NCBI RefSeq assembly: GCF_963678635.1
Contig: NC_087067.1
Coordinates: 34,200,401-34,264,400, forward strand
Direction: 5' to 3'
DNA length: 64,000 nucleotides
Source of the DNA: Symsagittifera roscoffensis
Taxonomy: Eukaryota; Xenacoelomorpha; Acoela; Convolutidae
This document shows, in pieces, positions 13,201 through 24,300 of this stretch (positions are counted from its first letter, which is position 1; each line of letters starts with the position of its first letter). The notes below the pieces were generated by a model. That model was not told where the DNA came from. It did no database searches and saw only the letters and a list, made by a program, of their open reading frames with translations. The translations under genes were made by a program, and so were the position numbers.

Positions 13201-15331
13201 TTTTTTTTTAATTGTACCAATTTGGGTTGTGTATAAAATTTTTTTCTTGGAAACTCTGAAAGACTTGAAACCAAAACAAAAAACAAGAAAAACCGCAAAA
13301 CTTTTTCATGAGTGTGATTTTTTCAGCACGAAAATTGGCACTTTTTTCCTGGACAACGCAATTTCGATCCAAGCTGTCAATTTTGTTGTCTCTCAATTTT
13401 CAAAGCGGAATTTCTTCTGATCTAGGCAGCTCTCATTGTAGTTTTAATCTTTTTTATTGATTATAGTTTAACCAGTCCCTTTTTTGTATGATTGTGTTTG
13501 TTTTTTTGTTGAAAGTTTGTTAATGAGCTGAACTTGAAAACAAATTGTAAACCAAACCTCAGAAAACTATTTTTGAAGCTGATTTTTCTCCAAACCAGAC
13601 ATTCCTCATCGGACTTTGTTTTTAAATTTAAATAATAGCAGTTTTACAAGGGACATTATATACTGGATTAGTAGTATTCGAGTTTTTTGTCTCTTACATT
13701 TCAAAGCGTGGATCTTTTTCTGATCTAAGAAAAGCTCTCGTAAATTCAAAATCCTTTTTGTTGATGTTTTCCTTAGGACAAAAGATATTGGACTACTGAT
13801 AGTTCAATTTGTGGTTCCTAATCAAATGCTGGATCTATAAGCAACTCTCAGTGTAACTCAGAGACTTTTTTGTTAATTTTAATTTTACCAATTCTGGTTT
13901 TGTAAAATTTCGTTTTTTTTTCTTGAAAAATAATAAATGAACTAAACCTGAAAACAAACTCAAGGCGCAAGATTCATTGACGAGGGTAATTTTTTTGCGC
14001 AAAAACCTTATCGCTGGATTTCTTCTTTGTTCAAAAGTTAGTATTTTTGTTCCGGGACAAATTTTCTCGACCGACACTTATTTACTTCTTGTCTATCAAT
14101 TTTCGAATCATGGACATTTTTTTCTGATCTCAGCAGCTCTCACTGTAACTCATAACCACTTTTTTAAATTATAATTTTAACAATTCAGATTTTGTATTTT
14201 TTTGTTTTTTTTCTTGAATTTTTCAATGACTTGAACCTGAAAAGTAATCGCAACTCAAGCCGCGAAAAATCTTTTGTGGGTGTGATTTTTTTCTGAACAA
14301 AAAACTCCCCGCTGGACCTTGTAGAAAGCAATTTTTGAAGAAAGCAGTTTTTCCTGCGACAACGGACATTGGACTACTAATAGTTTAGTTTTTTGTCTCC
14401 TAACTTTCAAAGCGTTGACCTTTTTTCTGATCTAAGCAACTCTCATTGTAATTCAAAATCGTTTTTTTTTCACTAAAATCTAACCAAATCTTTTTAAAAA
14501 AAAGTTTTCTCTTATTCTCCAACATGAAATTTCTGAACAAAGAAGATAAACTGAGCTGGAAAAAAAAATCACAATTAAAGCCGCGAAAACTTATATTTGA
14601 GTGAAATTTTTTTCTGAACAAAAAGTCCCCGTCCGTCTTTTTTTGTTCGAAAATTGTTTTTTTTTTCTCTGGGACAACGATACTTGACTAACATTTGTTT
14701 AGTTTTTTGTGTCTCACCTCTCAAAAAAAAATCTTTTCTAATGTAAGCAGCTCTCTTTGTAAAACAAAATCAGTTTTATACTTTTACCAACTCTGGCTTG
14801 TTTAATTTCATTTTTTTCTTTCTTGAAAGTTTTGAAAAGAACTGAACTTGAAAACAAACCGCAAATTAAGCCCCAAAAATAACTCTTTTTGAGTGTGACT
14901 TTTTCTGAACAATTGAAAATTTCTCCGCCAGGCCTTCGTTTTGTGCAAAAACTGACAGTTTTGTTTCTGGAAAAATGGATTCTCGACAAATATTTGTCTA
15001 AATTTTTGTCTCTTAATTTTCAAAACTTGAACTTTTTTATCTAAGCAACTCTCACTAAAATTCAAAATCATATTTGTATGATAATTTTACTAATTTTGGT
15101 TTTGTATAGTTTCGTTTATTCTCCATTTTTAAAGTTCTTGACAAAGAAGACGAACTGAACCTAAAAACAGATCAAAAGTCATACCGCGAAATATCATTTT
15201 TGAATTTTTCGTTGTGTGAAGAAAAAAATCATACTTGTGGAAGTGTCTTATTTAAGCGAGCTTCATTGAGGAAAGTCTTAGGACTGTTTTCACATGGATA
15301 GTCCACTTTTGGTATAGATTGTTGTGACTAC

Positions 15332-15543
15332 CTGTTGTATGAACATTTGCCCGTCTTCCATCCACTGCTTCGGGGGCAGAATAGTGTTCAACGTCTCCTC
15401 CATGCTGTGGGTGCAGGCAGGTGCCGAAACTTGCTTGCTGTCCCCCGTGGTGGACTGCCCCCCCTGTTTGGTGTGATTGCCGACCACTTGGACAGAGGAG
15501 GACATGCTACTCACTTCTTGCTCTTTCACAAGCTTACGGGCAC
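15332..15543 (-). CDS. DNALI1: Exon of axonemal dynein light intermediate chain (p28/DNALI1-like)
   Basis: A 212-nt exon is bounded by an acceptor TTCCTAACAAG and a donor CAG/GTAGTC. The last third reads ETLNTILPPKQWMEDGQMFI followed by QQ. It matches the conserved ILPPxxWxEDGQ block near the N-terminus of the p28 light intermediate chain of inner-arm dyneins, and the splice after QQ is at a plausible place. The first two thirds are Ser/Thr/Gln-rich and poorly conserved, as usual for this part of the family. p28 acts in the cilium with inner-arm dynein heavy chains. No other exon was found in the window: the left side is satellite and the right side is repeats. This is either one exon of a gene with huge introns or an isolated relic. 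Confidence 0.6.
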
Positions 15544-15889
15544 CTTGTTAGGAAGTAACTTTTAAACATGAAATTATAGCTAGCATGATATCATCTAACA
15601 TATTTTAATTCAAATTCAAATCAATGTGTTTATCAAAGTTTATATAGCAATGAGGATTGTGCGTGCATCCAGTACTGAGCCTTTTTATTAACTTTTTTTT
15701 TAACGGTTTATCTGTTATGCAGTTAACTGTTTGCAGCTGTATTCTAAAGGAGGTCGCGAATTCAACAGAAAGTGATCGCAACGTTTCACAATATGAAAAA
15801 AGCAGAAAGATTCATTTTAACTAATTAAGCAAAATTGTCCCACCAAATGCTGTCATTTTTTATATTTTATCAAACGCCCGGGCTGACAA
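15544..15889. other. Non-coding interval beside the dynein exon
   Basis: AT-rich; presumed intron or flank of the dynein exon. No further exon recognised. Confidence 0.4.
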
Positions 15890-16330
15890 AAATGCTTTTC
15901 ATACAATTTTCATAGATGGCAAAAATTGATATTGTACTATTTCATATAATTTCATAGACCTAAATATATGTATGAAAATAGCAAAATACGCATTATTCAA
16001 TTCTACGAAATTGTATGGCAAGCACTTTTTCCATGCTATGAAATTGCATGAAAAAAAAACGTTTTCCAATTTATGAAATGGATGACAAGCATTTTTTTCT
16101 ATTCTATGAAATTGTATGACAAGCGACAAGTATTTTTTTTTTCATTCAAAAACTAAAATCATTTTTTTGATGACCAGAAAATTTTAAAAGCGTCGAGTAC
16201 ACCATACATCTGTACCAAAACTATTTCAAACCATTTTGAAATTTTGTATGGAAATTGTATAGTAAGCATTTTTCCATAGACGCCATATATGCAATTGTAT
16301 GACAAGCTTTATTCTTCTATGGACGTCAAC
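15890..16330. repeat. Short dispersed repeat rich in 'ATGAAATTGTATGACAAGC'
   Basis: About eight imperfect copies of a 30-60 bp phrase containing GAAATTGTATGACAAGCATT occur in both orientations. The same phrase recurs at 45860-45960 and 46530-46640, next to the minisatellite blocks. There is no coding potential beyond the repeat. Confidence 0.6.
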
Positions 16331-16669
16331 CCGGCGGTATGAAATATACTATTCATGACAGAGAAAACTTTACCATGCATACCTGGTGTTCTTTTGTCCG
16401 GATTCCTCGAGACGATGGCAGGGTCTGCATATTTAACCAGCGAAGGCTTCGGACTAATTGACATTTTCCGCGTCTCAAATGATAAATAAAGCTATGTTTT
16501 AGTTCGTTTAGACGTAATTTTATTATTTAGTCCAGATCTACTACGTGTTGTTTTTTGTTGCTATTGATTCTCGAAAGTCACGAAACGCACGTCTAGAAAA
16601 CTGGCTCAATAATGGTAATAAAATCGAATAACTTTTAAATGTTTATTTTGTGTGCACTTTTGAGCATAA
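16331..16669. other. Non-coding interval
   Basis: No ORF or recognised repeat. A few GC-richer words (for example near 16380-16460) do not form an exon that I can define. Confidence 0.35.
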
Positions 16670-17345
16670 CCATAAACATAAAACGGATGCCGGACTTCAA
16701 GGCGACGTGACTTCAAGCCGAATCGTAAAATTAGTGTTTTCAAGCCAAAATTTTTCTCAAAAAGTCATAAAATATGCTTAATTTGAAGACTGGTTTGAAA
16801 CATTTCTCAATTTCATGATCTTTCTTTACCAGTTTTAGGCTTTTTCATAAAATTTAAGCCTCTAACTTATGTATAGAAAAGTTAAAAGCTAATCAACTGC
16901 TAAGGTGCTTTTTATGTTTAAAATCTAATCTTTTCAAAATTCGGCTGATGTAAATTATGGATACCATTTCTAAGGGGTGCATTGTCATGAATAACGCTCA
17001 TTATGGACTAAATCTGCCTTATTTTTCGAAAAACACATTTTTACAGATGAAAAAATACCAATTTTAAGCGGTAGTATTCTATTATACCTTGATTTTAGTA
17101 CCGTCCTAAAAAATTTGAGAAAAAAAAATTGATTTTAAATAACTAAAAATCGATTGTATATTCTCTTTTGAAATCAAACATAATCAATTATTACACATGA
17201 TAATCGGTTATAATAGATTTATTTTATCCGAATTTCTAATTCAATTTTTTTGCAGAAAAAAACTATAGTCATCGACTTTTAAAATAATTTCTTTTTTTTT
17301 GCCCATTTTGTCTGGGACCTTGCACATGAAATGTTTATATTTTAT
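16670..17345. repeat. Fragment of the ~2-kb repeat family
   Basis: Phrases such as GATGCCGGACTTCAAGGCGA, CAAGCCGAATCGTAAAATTA and CTCAAAAAGTCATAAAATAT match the family at 36.8, 40.3, 42.3 and 47.9 kb. It directly abuts the outer edge of the 3' LTR of the large retroelement. The related sequence downstream (36.7 kb) shows this is a dispersed family. Confidence 0.6.
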
Positions 17346-17351
17346 GCTTTC

Positions 17352-17762
17352 TGAGTTCAGTCGTTTTGCTTAGCTCATAGAGTAATTTCGGATAGGGTGC
17401 ACCGTCTGCTCGTCACGCTATCCTATTTTCGGCCGGATAGATTCGTGCAACTTCTTGGTCTAATACCGATCCTAATCTTACTCTTAAATCTACTAGTCTC
17501 AGGGTGTTTAACTAGTCTCTGCAAGGCTCAATAGATCTAGAGTATCCTGGCTTATTGCGATTGCTGAAGTTCTCTTGGAGAGGTAACTAATTTCTAAGTT
17601 AAATTCAAATCTCTCTGGTGCTGAATTTACAAGTAATTTCAGCACTTACAAATAAGTGAGTTGTTAGTTGGATGGATCATGATTGGTTAATATTGAATAT
17701 TTTATAGTGATAAAATAACTAATTTATGACCAATAATGAAATGTAGTTTAGATCAGGTTCCA
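17352..17762 (-). repeat. 3' LTR of the large element, 411 bp
   Basis: The plus strand starts TGAGTTCAG and ends GGTTCCA. It has the same length as the LTR at 3280-3690. It differs from the 5' LTR at 35112-35503 at roughly 20 positions plus a ~19-bp indel (about 5%). It is followed on the inner side by a purine-rich tract, which identifies it as the 3' LTR. Confidence 0.85.
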
Positions 17763-17773
17763 CCCATCCGGGA
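17763..17773 (-). promoter_or_regulatory. Polypurine tract
   Basis: On the minus strand CCGGATGGG lies immediately before the LTR start TGGAACC. Neither 5' LTR has this sequence outside it, as expected if it belongs to the internal side of the 3' LTR. It is short and interrupted by one pyrimidine, but position and composition suit plus-strand priming. Confidence 0.55.
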
Positions 17774-19417
17774 TTTTCAGAGTTTTTTAGTTTTTATCTT
17801 TTTTCTGTAATTGAAGGATGGATGATGATCGTCGGTATTTGGCGAACATCGTTTTCTTATTCTTATTCCTTGGAGAAGAGGGCTCCAGGAAGCTAGAGTC
17901 GTCGATATAGTTTCTCTTGGAGGAGAACAGTCCATGATGCTGGATTCATGGATATGAAGTTGTTAGCTTGTCATTCGACAACGACTGTGATCCCCGACGA
18001 AATCAATCTGATTTCCAAATGGTTTGCTATGACTGCTTGTTCTGCCTTTGTGGAGAACTGGTTGAGTATCACTCTCGTCTTGGAAGTGGCCTGAAGATTG
18101 TGTTTGGAGGGAATGCCTTGTACTTTGGATCTGTACAAATACTTGAGCATCGAGGTGGTCATTGGTCTGATTTAATGAAGTCCTTTTCTGCGCCTTCAAG
18201 TCGTACTTTAAATCCTTTAAGTCGTGGATGTGAGCGGCATGTAGATTGTGTTTTAGCCGTTCTGTAGATCGAGTATGATGGGGTCATCTAGTCTTCGGAT
18301 GTTCGTCTTTGTATTCGTGTGTGATCTATATACTGCATATTATGATTTACATTTTTATAAAATTTGGTTAATTTAGTTTTTTAGTTTTGATCTTAATTAG
18401 TTGTTTTCGCGAAAGCGTTTTTGTTTTAGTTCAGTTATTTTGAAGAGTTACTCACCCTTCAGTCCCTCTTAGTAAAAACAAATTGTGGTCACAAAGCGTG
18501 GGTGTAGCACGATGGGTTAGGCCGGCTATAGAGCATGCTCAGGACGTCCTCTCTGGTGGGTTAGGCCAGGAGTGGGAGTATGATATCATGCTGTTTCTTT
18601 GAGGGATCCTGCTTTGTGTTAACTTTTTATAATGTGTTTTTTTTCTGGTTTTTCTTATGTTATTTTGGTTGTGTCCTTTTTTTAAATTTGGGTTTGTCTT
18701 TTTTTAAGTTTGGGTTTGTCTTTTGACTTTTTGGTGTCTTATTATTTCTTTCTTAGACTTGGTAACCGTCTTCAAAAGAATAAATTATCCAGTTTTAAGC
18801 TGGTGTAATCCGGTTTGGGTACCGTAGGTTTCCTTTTCTTAGTCATGCTGTTAGTTTATGTCGTTTAGTAAACTGCGTTGGTCAGTTTAGGTTAATATAT
18901 ATTTCCTTTTGAATCGGGTTAAAGAAAAGTTGGAAACTTGTTATTGTTTCTGTGGGTTATTGTTAGTGAAAACTCAAAACTTAAAATCATTATTTTAAAC
19001 AATTCTTCGTGAGCGAGCTGTGCGATTGTGAATAGAATTCTTGTGCGAGTAAATGAAAAGATAGAAAAGGGTAGTACTGCTTACTTATTTTAAACTTTTA
19101 CTGCTTAGAAATTGAATTTTGCTATTTTGGGGAATTTTGAATTTATAAATTTTCATCATATTTAATTTTACTACTCTGGGGAAACAATTTATAGATTAAA
19201 TTACTGCTTTTGTATGAGCTTTAATGATAAAAGCTTATGAGCTTCAGTGCATAAAATTTATTGATTATTATAATTTCAAGAGTTTGTTTTTTATTTGGTT
19301 TTTTTTTCTTCTTGCAGGTTATTATGGTGTGAAGACTAAAAGAATAAACTAAACATCTATATAAAATGGTTAGTAGAGATTTAAATTAGTTTGTTGTATA
19401 ATTTAATTTTTATTTAC
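17774..19417 (-). other. 3' non-coding region of the large element
   Basis: About 1.6 kb lies between the last ORF and the polypurine tract. The part at 17.95-18.27 kb is GC-richer and has fortuitous ORFs on both strands (17963-18267). At 18.51-18.59 kb there are three perfect 10-bp palindromes (GAGCATGCTC, AGGACGTCCT, ATGATATCAT) and two copies of TGGGTTAGGCC. These could form RNA structure near the 3' end of the transcript. I recognise no known export element. Confidence 0.5.
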
Positions 19418-21185
19418 CTAGTCATCGGGGAAGAAACGATGTGGGAAAATGTCGTGAATAAAATCTGATGTTGTTAGTAATTTAGCTAGTATGCGTATGA
19501 CATTTTTAGTTTGCGGCAGTGGCCAAAACAATTGAAGTGCTTTTATAGTTTTTAGTTCTTTGACGCCAACTGCAAATTCGCGACGTGTGTTTTGTATCAG
19601 ATTATATAGTTTATGATTGTAGTTAGTATTATGAATGAATTCTAATATAGGAAAATCGATAGGTTGAATGAATTCATGCGGGATGATGAAGGGTCGGGAT
19701 TCTTCGTCATTGAATGTTTTGGTGAGGGGACAGAATATATACATCTGGGTAACTGGTTCATAGTTGCGGAGGATGCCTTGAAGGTTAGTATTGTTTTCAT
19801 GCAATATGTGAAGTTAAGAAAAAAAAGGTGCGGTGTATTTGAAATTAATAAACTAAAATCGATGGTGAGCTTGTCATGATGGTGTATGTGTAAGTGTGCG
19901 TTTGTTTAGCTTGCAACATAATATCGTGGGAACAGTGCAAATCACGTTCTTTTGGTGAAAAAAATGAAAGATTAGTGAAAAGAGTTGAAATTTATCATAA
20001 AATGTTTCATATGCCTGGATATCTGCTAGTGCTTCAGAAATAATATGATCATCCTTTTTATCAAAAATATTGAGGGTGAATATTTAAGATAATTTGATTA
20101 AAAAATTTTCTGTTAGTTGTGGGTTAGCAAAACGGTCTTCATCTAGAAATTGGTCTTGATTTGGTCTAATGATTTTATGGTCGTAGTATTTGATTGAGTA
20201 ATCGTTAGCTCGGGGTGCTCTGAACGTTTTTGTAAATTATCGGGGTGTGAGTGACGTGGTTAGTCTATATAAATCCTTTTTGGTTCTTTCAATATCGTGT
20301 GTGGTGTTATGAAGTCGTAAAGAAAGAGGGTTAGTGAAATTATAATAAGCAGTCCAATGAAGTGTTGGTATTAAAACATTCTCATCTACAAAATTACGTG
20401 ATTCTGTGTTAGTGTCAGAATGATTTAGGGTGTTTTGTGGAAATAAAGGTAGGGTTACTTGGAGATAACTTGCGGTGTTGGTGTGGTCTGGATGATTGAT
20501 ATACTCTCTGGCGGTTCCGGAATGTGATGGAAATGGATGATTAAGAAATTTTTGTTTAAAGGTTCTATTAGATCGGTTAGTGCTAGTGGATGTTTCTGTT
20601 GACGTGGATGATTGAGCTAGTGATGGTGTAAATTCTGATAGTGGTGTAGTTGTTGGCGGATTTGATGGTGTTACTGTTGACGATAATTGTGAATAGTGAG
20701 AGTGTGGGGGTATTGCAACTGGGCAACTGTTGTTGTAGGTTTGTGAAATTATCAAGTTCTTCAGAAATTTTAATGTTATCTGGGGAGCTCTGAACATAGC
20801 GTATAAGTTTTTGTTGGAATGGGGAATAAGTTGGGGTTATTTGTGAAATATGAGAAGGATGGAGGGGGATGGAAACTGGTTTTGGGTCTGAATGGGTTGA
20901 AAGGGGTGTTTTGAAAAAAATTGAAGAGGTGGTTTGGGTATAAGTAGAAGGGGATGGTTCGGAGTCGGCGAATTCGTCGGGAGTTTCTACAACGGAATTA
21001 TTGAATTGTGATACAGTGTGAAAAACTGAGATGTCTGAGTTAGTATCAGAATTTATGCCTGATGATGTATTACTTTGTGGTGAATCGGATGGCGGAAAAG
21101 CAAAAAGAGGGATAATGGGGATTTGAGTTTGGAGATTGGCTGGATGGGAATTTGAGCGGTGGAGGGATCGAATTTGTCTGCTCAT
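19418..21185 (-). pseudogene. Extra ORF 3' of env (unknown function), broken
   Basis: A run of open frames covers about 590 codons from an ATG at 21185 (MSRQIRSLHRSN) to a stop at 19418. It is interrupted by a frameshift near 20.73-20.80 kb, in-frame stops near 20.24 and 20.07 kb, and further breaks near 19.80-19.88 kb. The N-terminal ~300 codons are Ser/Thr/Pro/Asn-rich and look disordered. The C-terminal ~280 codons are mixed and look globular, with aromatic-rich segments such as HWTAYYNF and a terminal FPHRFFPDD. No signal peptide, membrane segment or known enzyme motif is seen. It is downstream of env and in the same orientation, so it would need a spliced or downstream-initiated mRNA. 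It could be a captured host gene or a retrovirus-style accessory gene. Alternatively the N-terminal part may be an overlong cytoplasmic extension of env. Confidence 0.55.
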
Positions 21186-21369
21186 CGTGGGCTAAAAAAT
21201 TGATTATTTTGAGGTTGAAAAGTGGTGGTATGAGGTTGTTCATTAGTTTGTTCCTATGTATTATCATTTTGATGGTGTTGTGTAACTATATGCTGGATGG
21301 GGCTTTGTACTGTATTTGGTCTAAAATTTGGAGGGTTTGTAATTGCTAAATTTTAAAAATTTCGAGGGA

Positions 21370-24300
21370 CTAGTGATAGTGGATGTTTTTGTGGTAGATT
21401 TGGGAATTTTGGTGGTGCTGTAGGTGTTGTATTTGTACTACTATGTTCTTCGTCGTATGTATTTGTTCTTGTGGATAATTTTGTATTGTGTTTTTGATTT
21501 GTGCATCTAAGAGTATTTTGTTTATTGAAAATATTCCAAAGAAACCTGCAAATAGTATGCGTGCTACGCTTGCTTGTCTATTTACTTGATTGTGTTTCGC
21601 ACATTTGTTATAGATTCCTTTTATTAGTGAGAAAAAAAATCCAATAAAATTAAACATAGCGTATAAGATAGTCAATTTTTTTAAGATGTAATATGGCCAT
21701 CCTAGAAAGGCAAGATTTTCGTATTTTAGAATTACAAAGTTGAAAATATTAATAGGTGAAATATCTTGTGGTCTATATTTTTCACCATTTAAATATAATA
21801 ATCTTTGATATCTTTAAAGTATCCACTGTAGTCTTGTGTATTAATGTCTGAGAATCCTGCGGTTTCTGCAAGTTTTCTTAAATTTTGATCTATTTGTTGT
21901 CGTTGTATAGTGTCCATTTGTAATAGTAGTTCTTGAAATTGTTGTGTTCTAATGTGATGTTGTATATCCAATTTAGAATATATTCCTAACGATTGTAAAT
22001 CGATCTTGGGATTGCGAGCGATGGCTCGAATACTTTCAGGTGAAAACTTTTTCAATGGTTGCATTAATGTAGGGTATGGTGTTAGTAAATATTATTTTTC
22101 TTTGTCAGGGTTTAATTGTACTACGTTGTCGCTGTTTTCTGAACCACATGGGACTGCGGTATCCCAAAAGTATGTTCTTCTTGAAAGTTTATCAAGAAAA
22201 TGTACTTTATTTTTTATAAAATATGGGATTTTTTTTATAACATCGTTCATCTTCAAAAACATATAGTGGTGATACACTGGTGGTATAGTGGTAGTACAAG
22301 TGTAAAAACATAAAATATTTCTTTCGTACTCAAGGAAAATTGATATATTTCCTGATAACAAATATCCTGCGTAGGGTATTTTTAAGACTGCTAATGCGAG
22401 TGATTGTAAAATCGGTGTTCTTTCTAATTCGCATAATTGGTGAAGCGTTTCGAGTTCAGAAAGTGACATTTCTTGAAAAATTCTACTAATCGTTTATTCT
22501 AATTTCATGTCAAAGTGAATGTACCTATATGAATAGTACCTATATTTCGCCAAAATAGGTACTATTCATTAAAGATAATTCTTGTAAACGTGTGCTTTTA
22601 CTGTCGTATGGTTTTAGTTTTCCACCAGGATTACCTGCATTTTTAAATAGATTCACTGGGACGTATGATGTGCCTTCGTTAATAGGGTGACTTGCTGCGT
22701 AAGGGTCAAACTTTTTTTTCCAGTGCTCATGTCGAAACCTTTTTCGTATTCGACAAGTATTTCAGAGTATTGTGTTTTATAAAGTGGATTGCGATATTTA
22801 CTTGCAATTCTGTTTCGTAATAGATTTGAAAACGTGTTAGTTTAATTTCTATATCGTGAATGTTTTTGAAATCAAAGCTTCGTTTGTGAGACGGGTTCAC
22901 ATGTTCGTATGGGATGGATTCAATAAAGTATTAATCAGCAAATTTTATCATTCGGGCGTGTATTTTTGCTACTTGAAATGTTGTACAAGTATCTTCGGGA
23001 AACCAAACAATTTTCGCCTGTGTCCTTGTTGTGGGATCACAATAGCATTGGTCAGTTTTACATGGTAATCGTTTTCCTTGATAAATAAGGGTTTTGTCTT
23101 TTAAATCTCGTGTAAGTTGTAATTTTTCAAGTTGTTTTTTTTCCCATCGAAAAACATTATTTCTTGGTATCCTTTATTTTTTTGTATCTACTCTGCAATT
23201 TGAAGGATTATTTATTCCAATGTGTGGTATCCAGTGTTTATCGTGAATGTCGTATGTCAATCGTCCGTGTGCGCCATTAATTGGATGTCGTTCGTCTAAT
23301 TGAGTATGTCCTTGACATCTTTCAAATTCTGCTTGATGTACTGAGTCGGCAAAAACTTGAAAGTTTACTATTTTTCTATTTGACTTTTTAATTTTCGTTA
23401 CATTTAACCTAATTAATTCGTTTTTACAATCATCGGGTTTTAAATGTAAAAGTCTTTCTAAATTACTCTGGTAGAAGGATTCGTGATCAAGTCGACTTTT
23501 ATTTCCGTTAGAAACTTGTGAACAATGTGCTTTCTTTTCGGAAAATGTTGCTGTGAATTTATAACCTGTAAGTGTTGTTGCTCGGGCTTTTGAATATAAT
23601 GTTGCTATTAGATTTGTGGTTTCTATAGCTTGTGGTTCCGATTCGCATTGTGTTACTTGGTTTATAGCATATTTGTGTAATGTTTTTTGTTCGTTTTCTT
23701 CACAATCATAATGTGTTACTAGTAGATCCTGAGGTCCTGTGCGAGGAGATGGATTTGTGTTTTGTTCGGAAAAAATTAGAAAAAGGATTTGTGAATATCT
23801 TTAAAATATACATGTGTATGATAATCCTGAATATGGATTATAAAATGTGATGTATCTAATTGTGTTTTGGTGTATCTGTCGTATTTATAAACTAATTCAT
23901 TTGTTATAAGTGCGGGAGGTAGTGATTGAGCTGTTATATTCGGTGGACTTAGGGGAAAAGAGTGTTGAACAATATAATTAGGTTTAACTGTGATTTCAAA
24001 TTTTAGTTGGAGACTATTTTGTTGAAGTATTTGAATATTATGTTGCCGAATATCTTCGTGGATATCCTGTCTATACTGTAATCTATTAAGTGCCCAACTA
24101 TGGAGTCGGCTACTTTCATGGTGTTGTCCAAATAGTGGGGGAGGTGCTACGAAAGTGTTCCAATCTAATCGTAAAGGGATGTTTGACGAAGATTGTTCTC
24201 TGTATCGAGCGTCAAGATTATTTGCGAAATTTAAAGGGAAAAGTGTTCGTGAAACTTGACTTAAAGATGGTTTCGATGGAAGTGAAAGTGTTTCTGGTAG

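Larger units (their letters stand above)
4856..15230. repeat. Degenerate ~300-bp satellite array
   Basis: A recurring unit contains, in order, a phrase like CTGATCTAAGCAACTCTCAC, a T-rich block, CAAGTCAAGCCGCGAAAATC, GAACAGAAAA then CCCGCTGGACC, GGGACAACGGATATTGGAC and TTTTTGTCTCC. The first phrase recurs near 4915, 5951, 6677, 7403, 8516, 10463, 11406, 11808, 12461, 12756, 13037, 13416, 13716, 14123, 14426, 14740 and 15038. Neighbouring simple units are about 280-315 bp apart. Many units contain a second, diverged copy of the phrase ~115-130 bp further on (near 6066, 6808, 7911, 8637, 11118, 11538, 11935, 13164), making longer composite units. Units are well diverged, so the array is old. 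The many short ORFs here are by-products of the repeat. Confidence 0.85.

Noticed and set aside
5243-14989. Many 60-90 codon ORFs on both strands (for example 6949-7143, 10778-11011, 14738-14989)
   Set aside because: All lie in the ~300-bp satellite and recur with its unit; no splice sites, no family, and frames are not conserved between units.
17963-18267. ORFs on both strands in a GC-richer patch near the 3' LTR
   Set aside because: Short, overlapping on opposite strands, no motif; treated as 3' non-coding region of the element.
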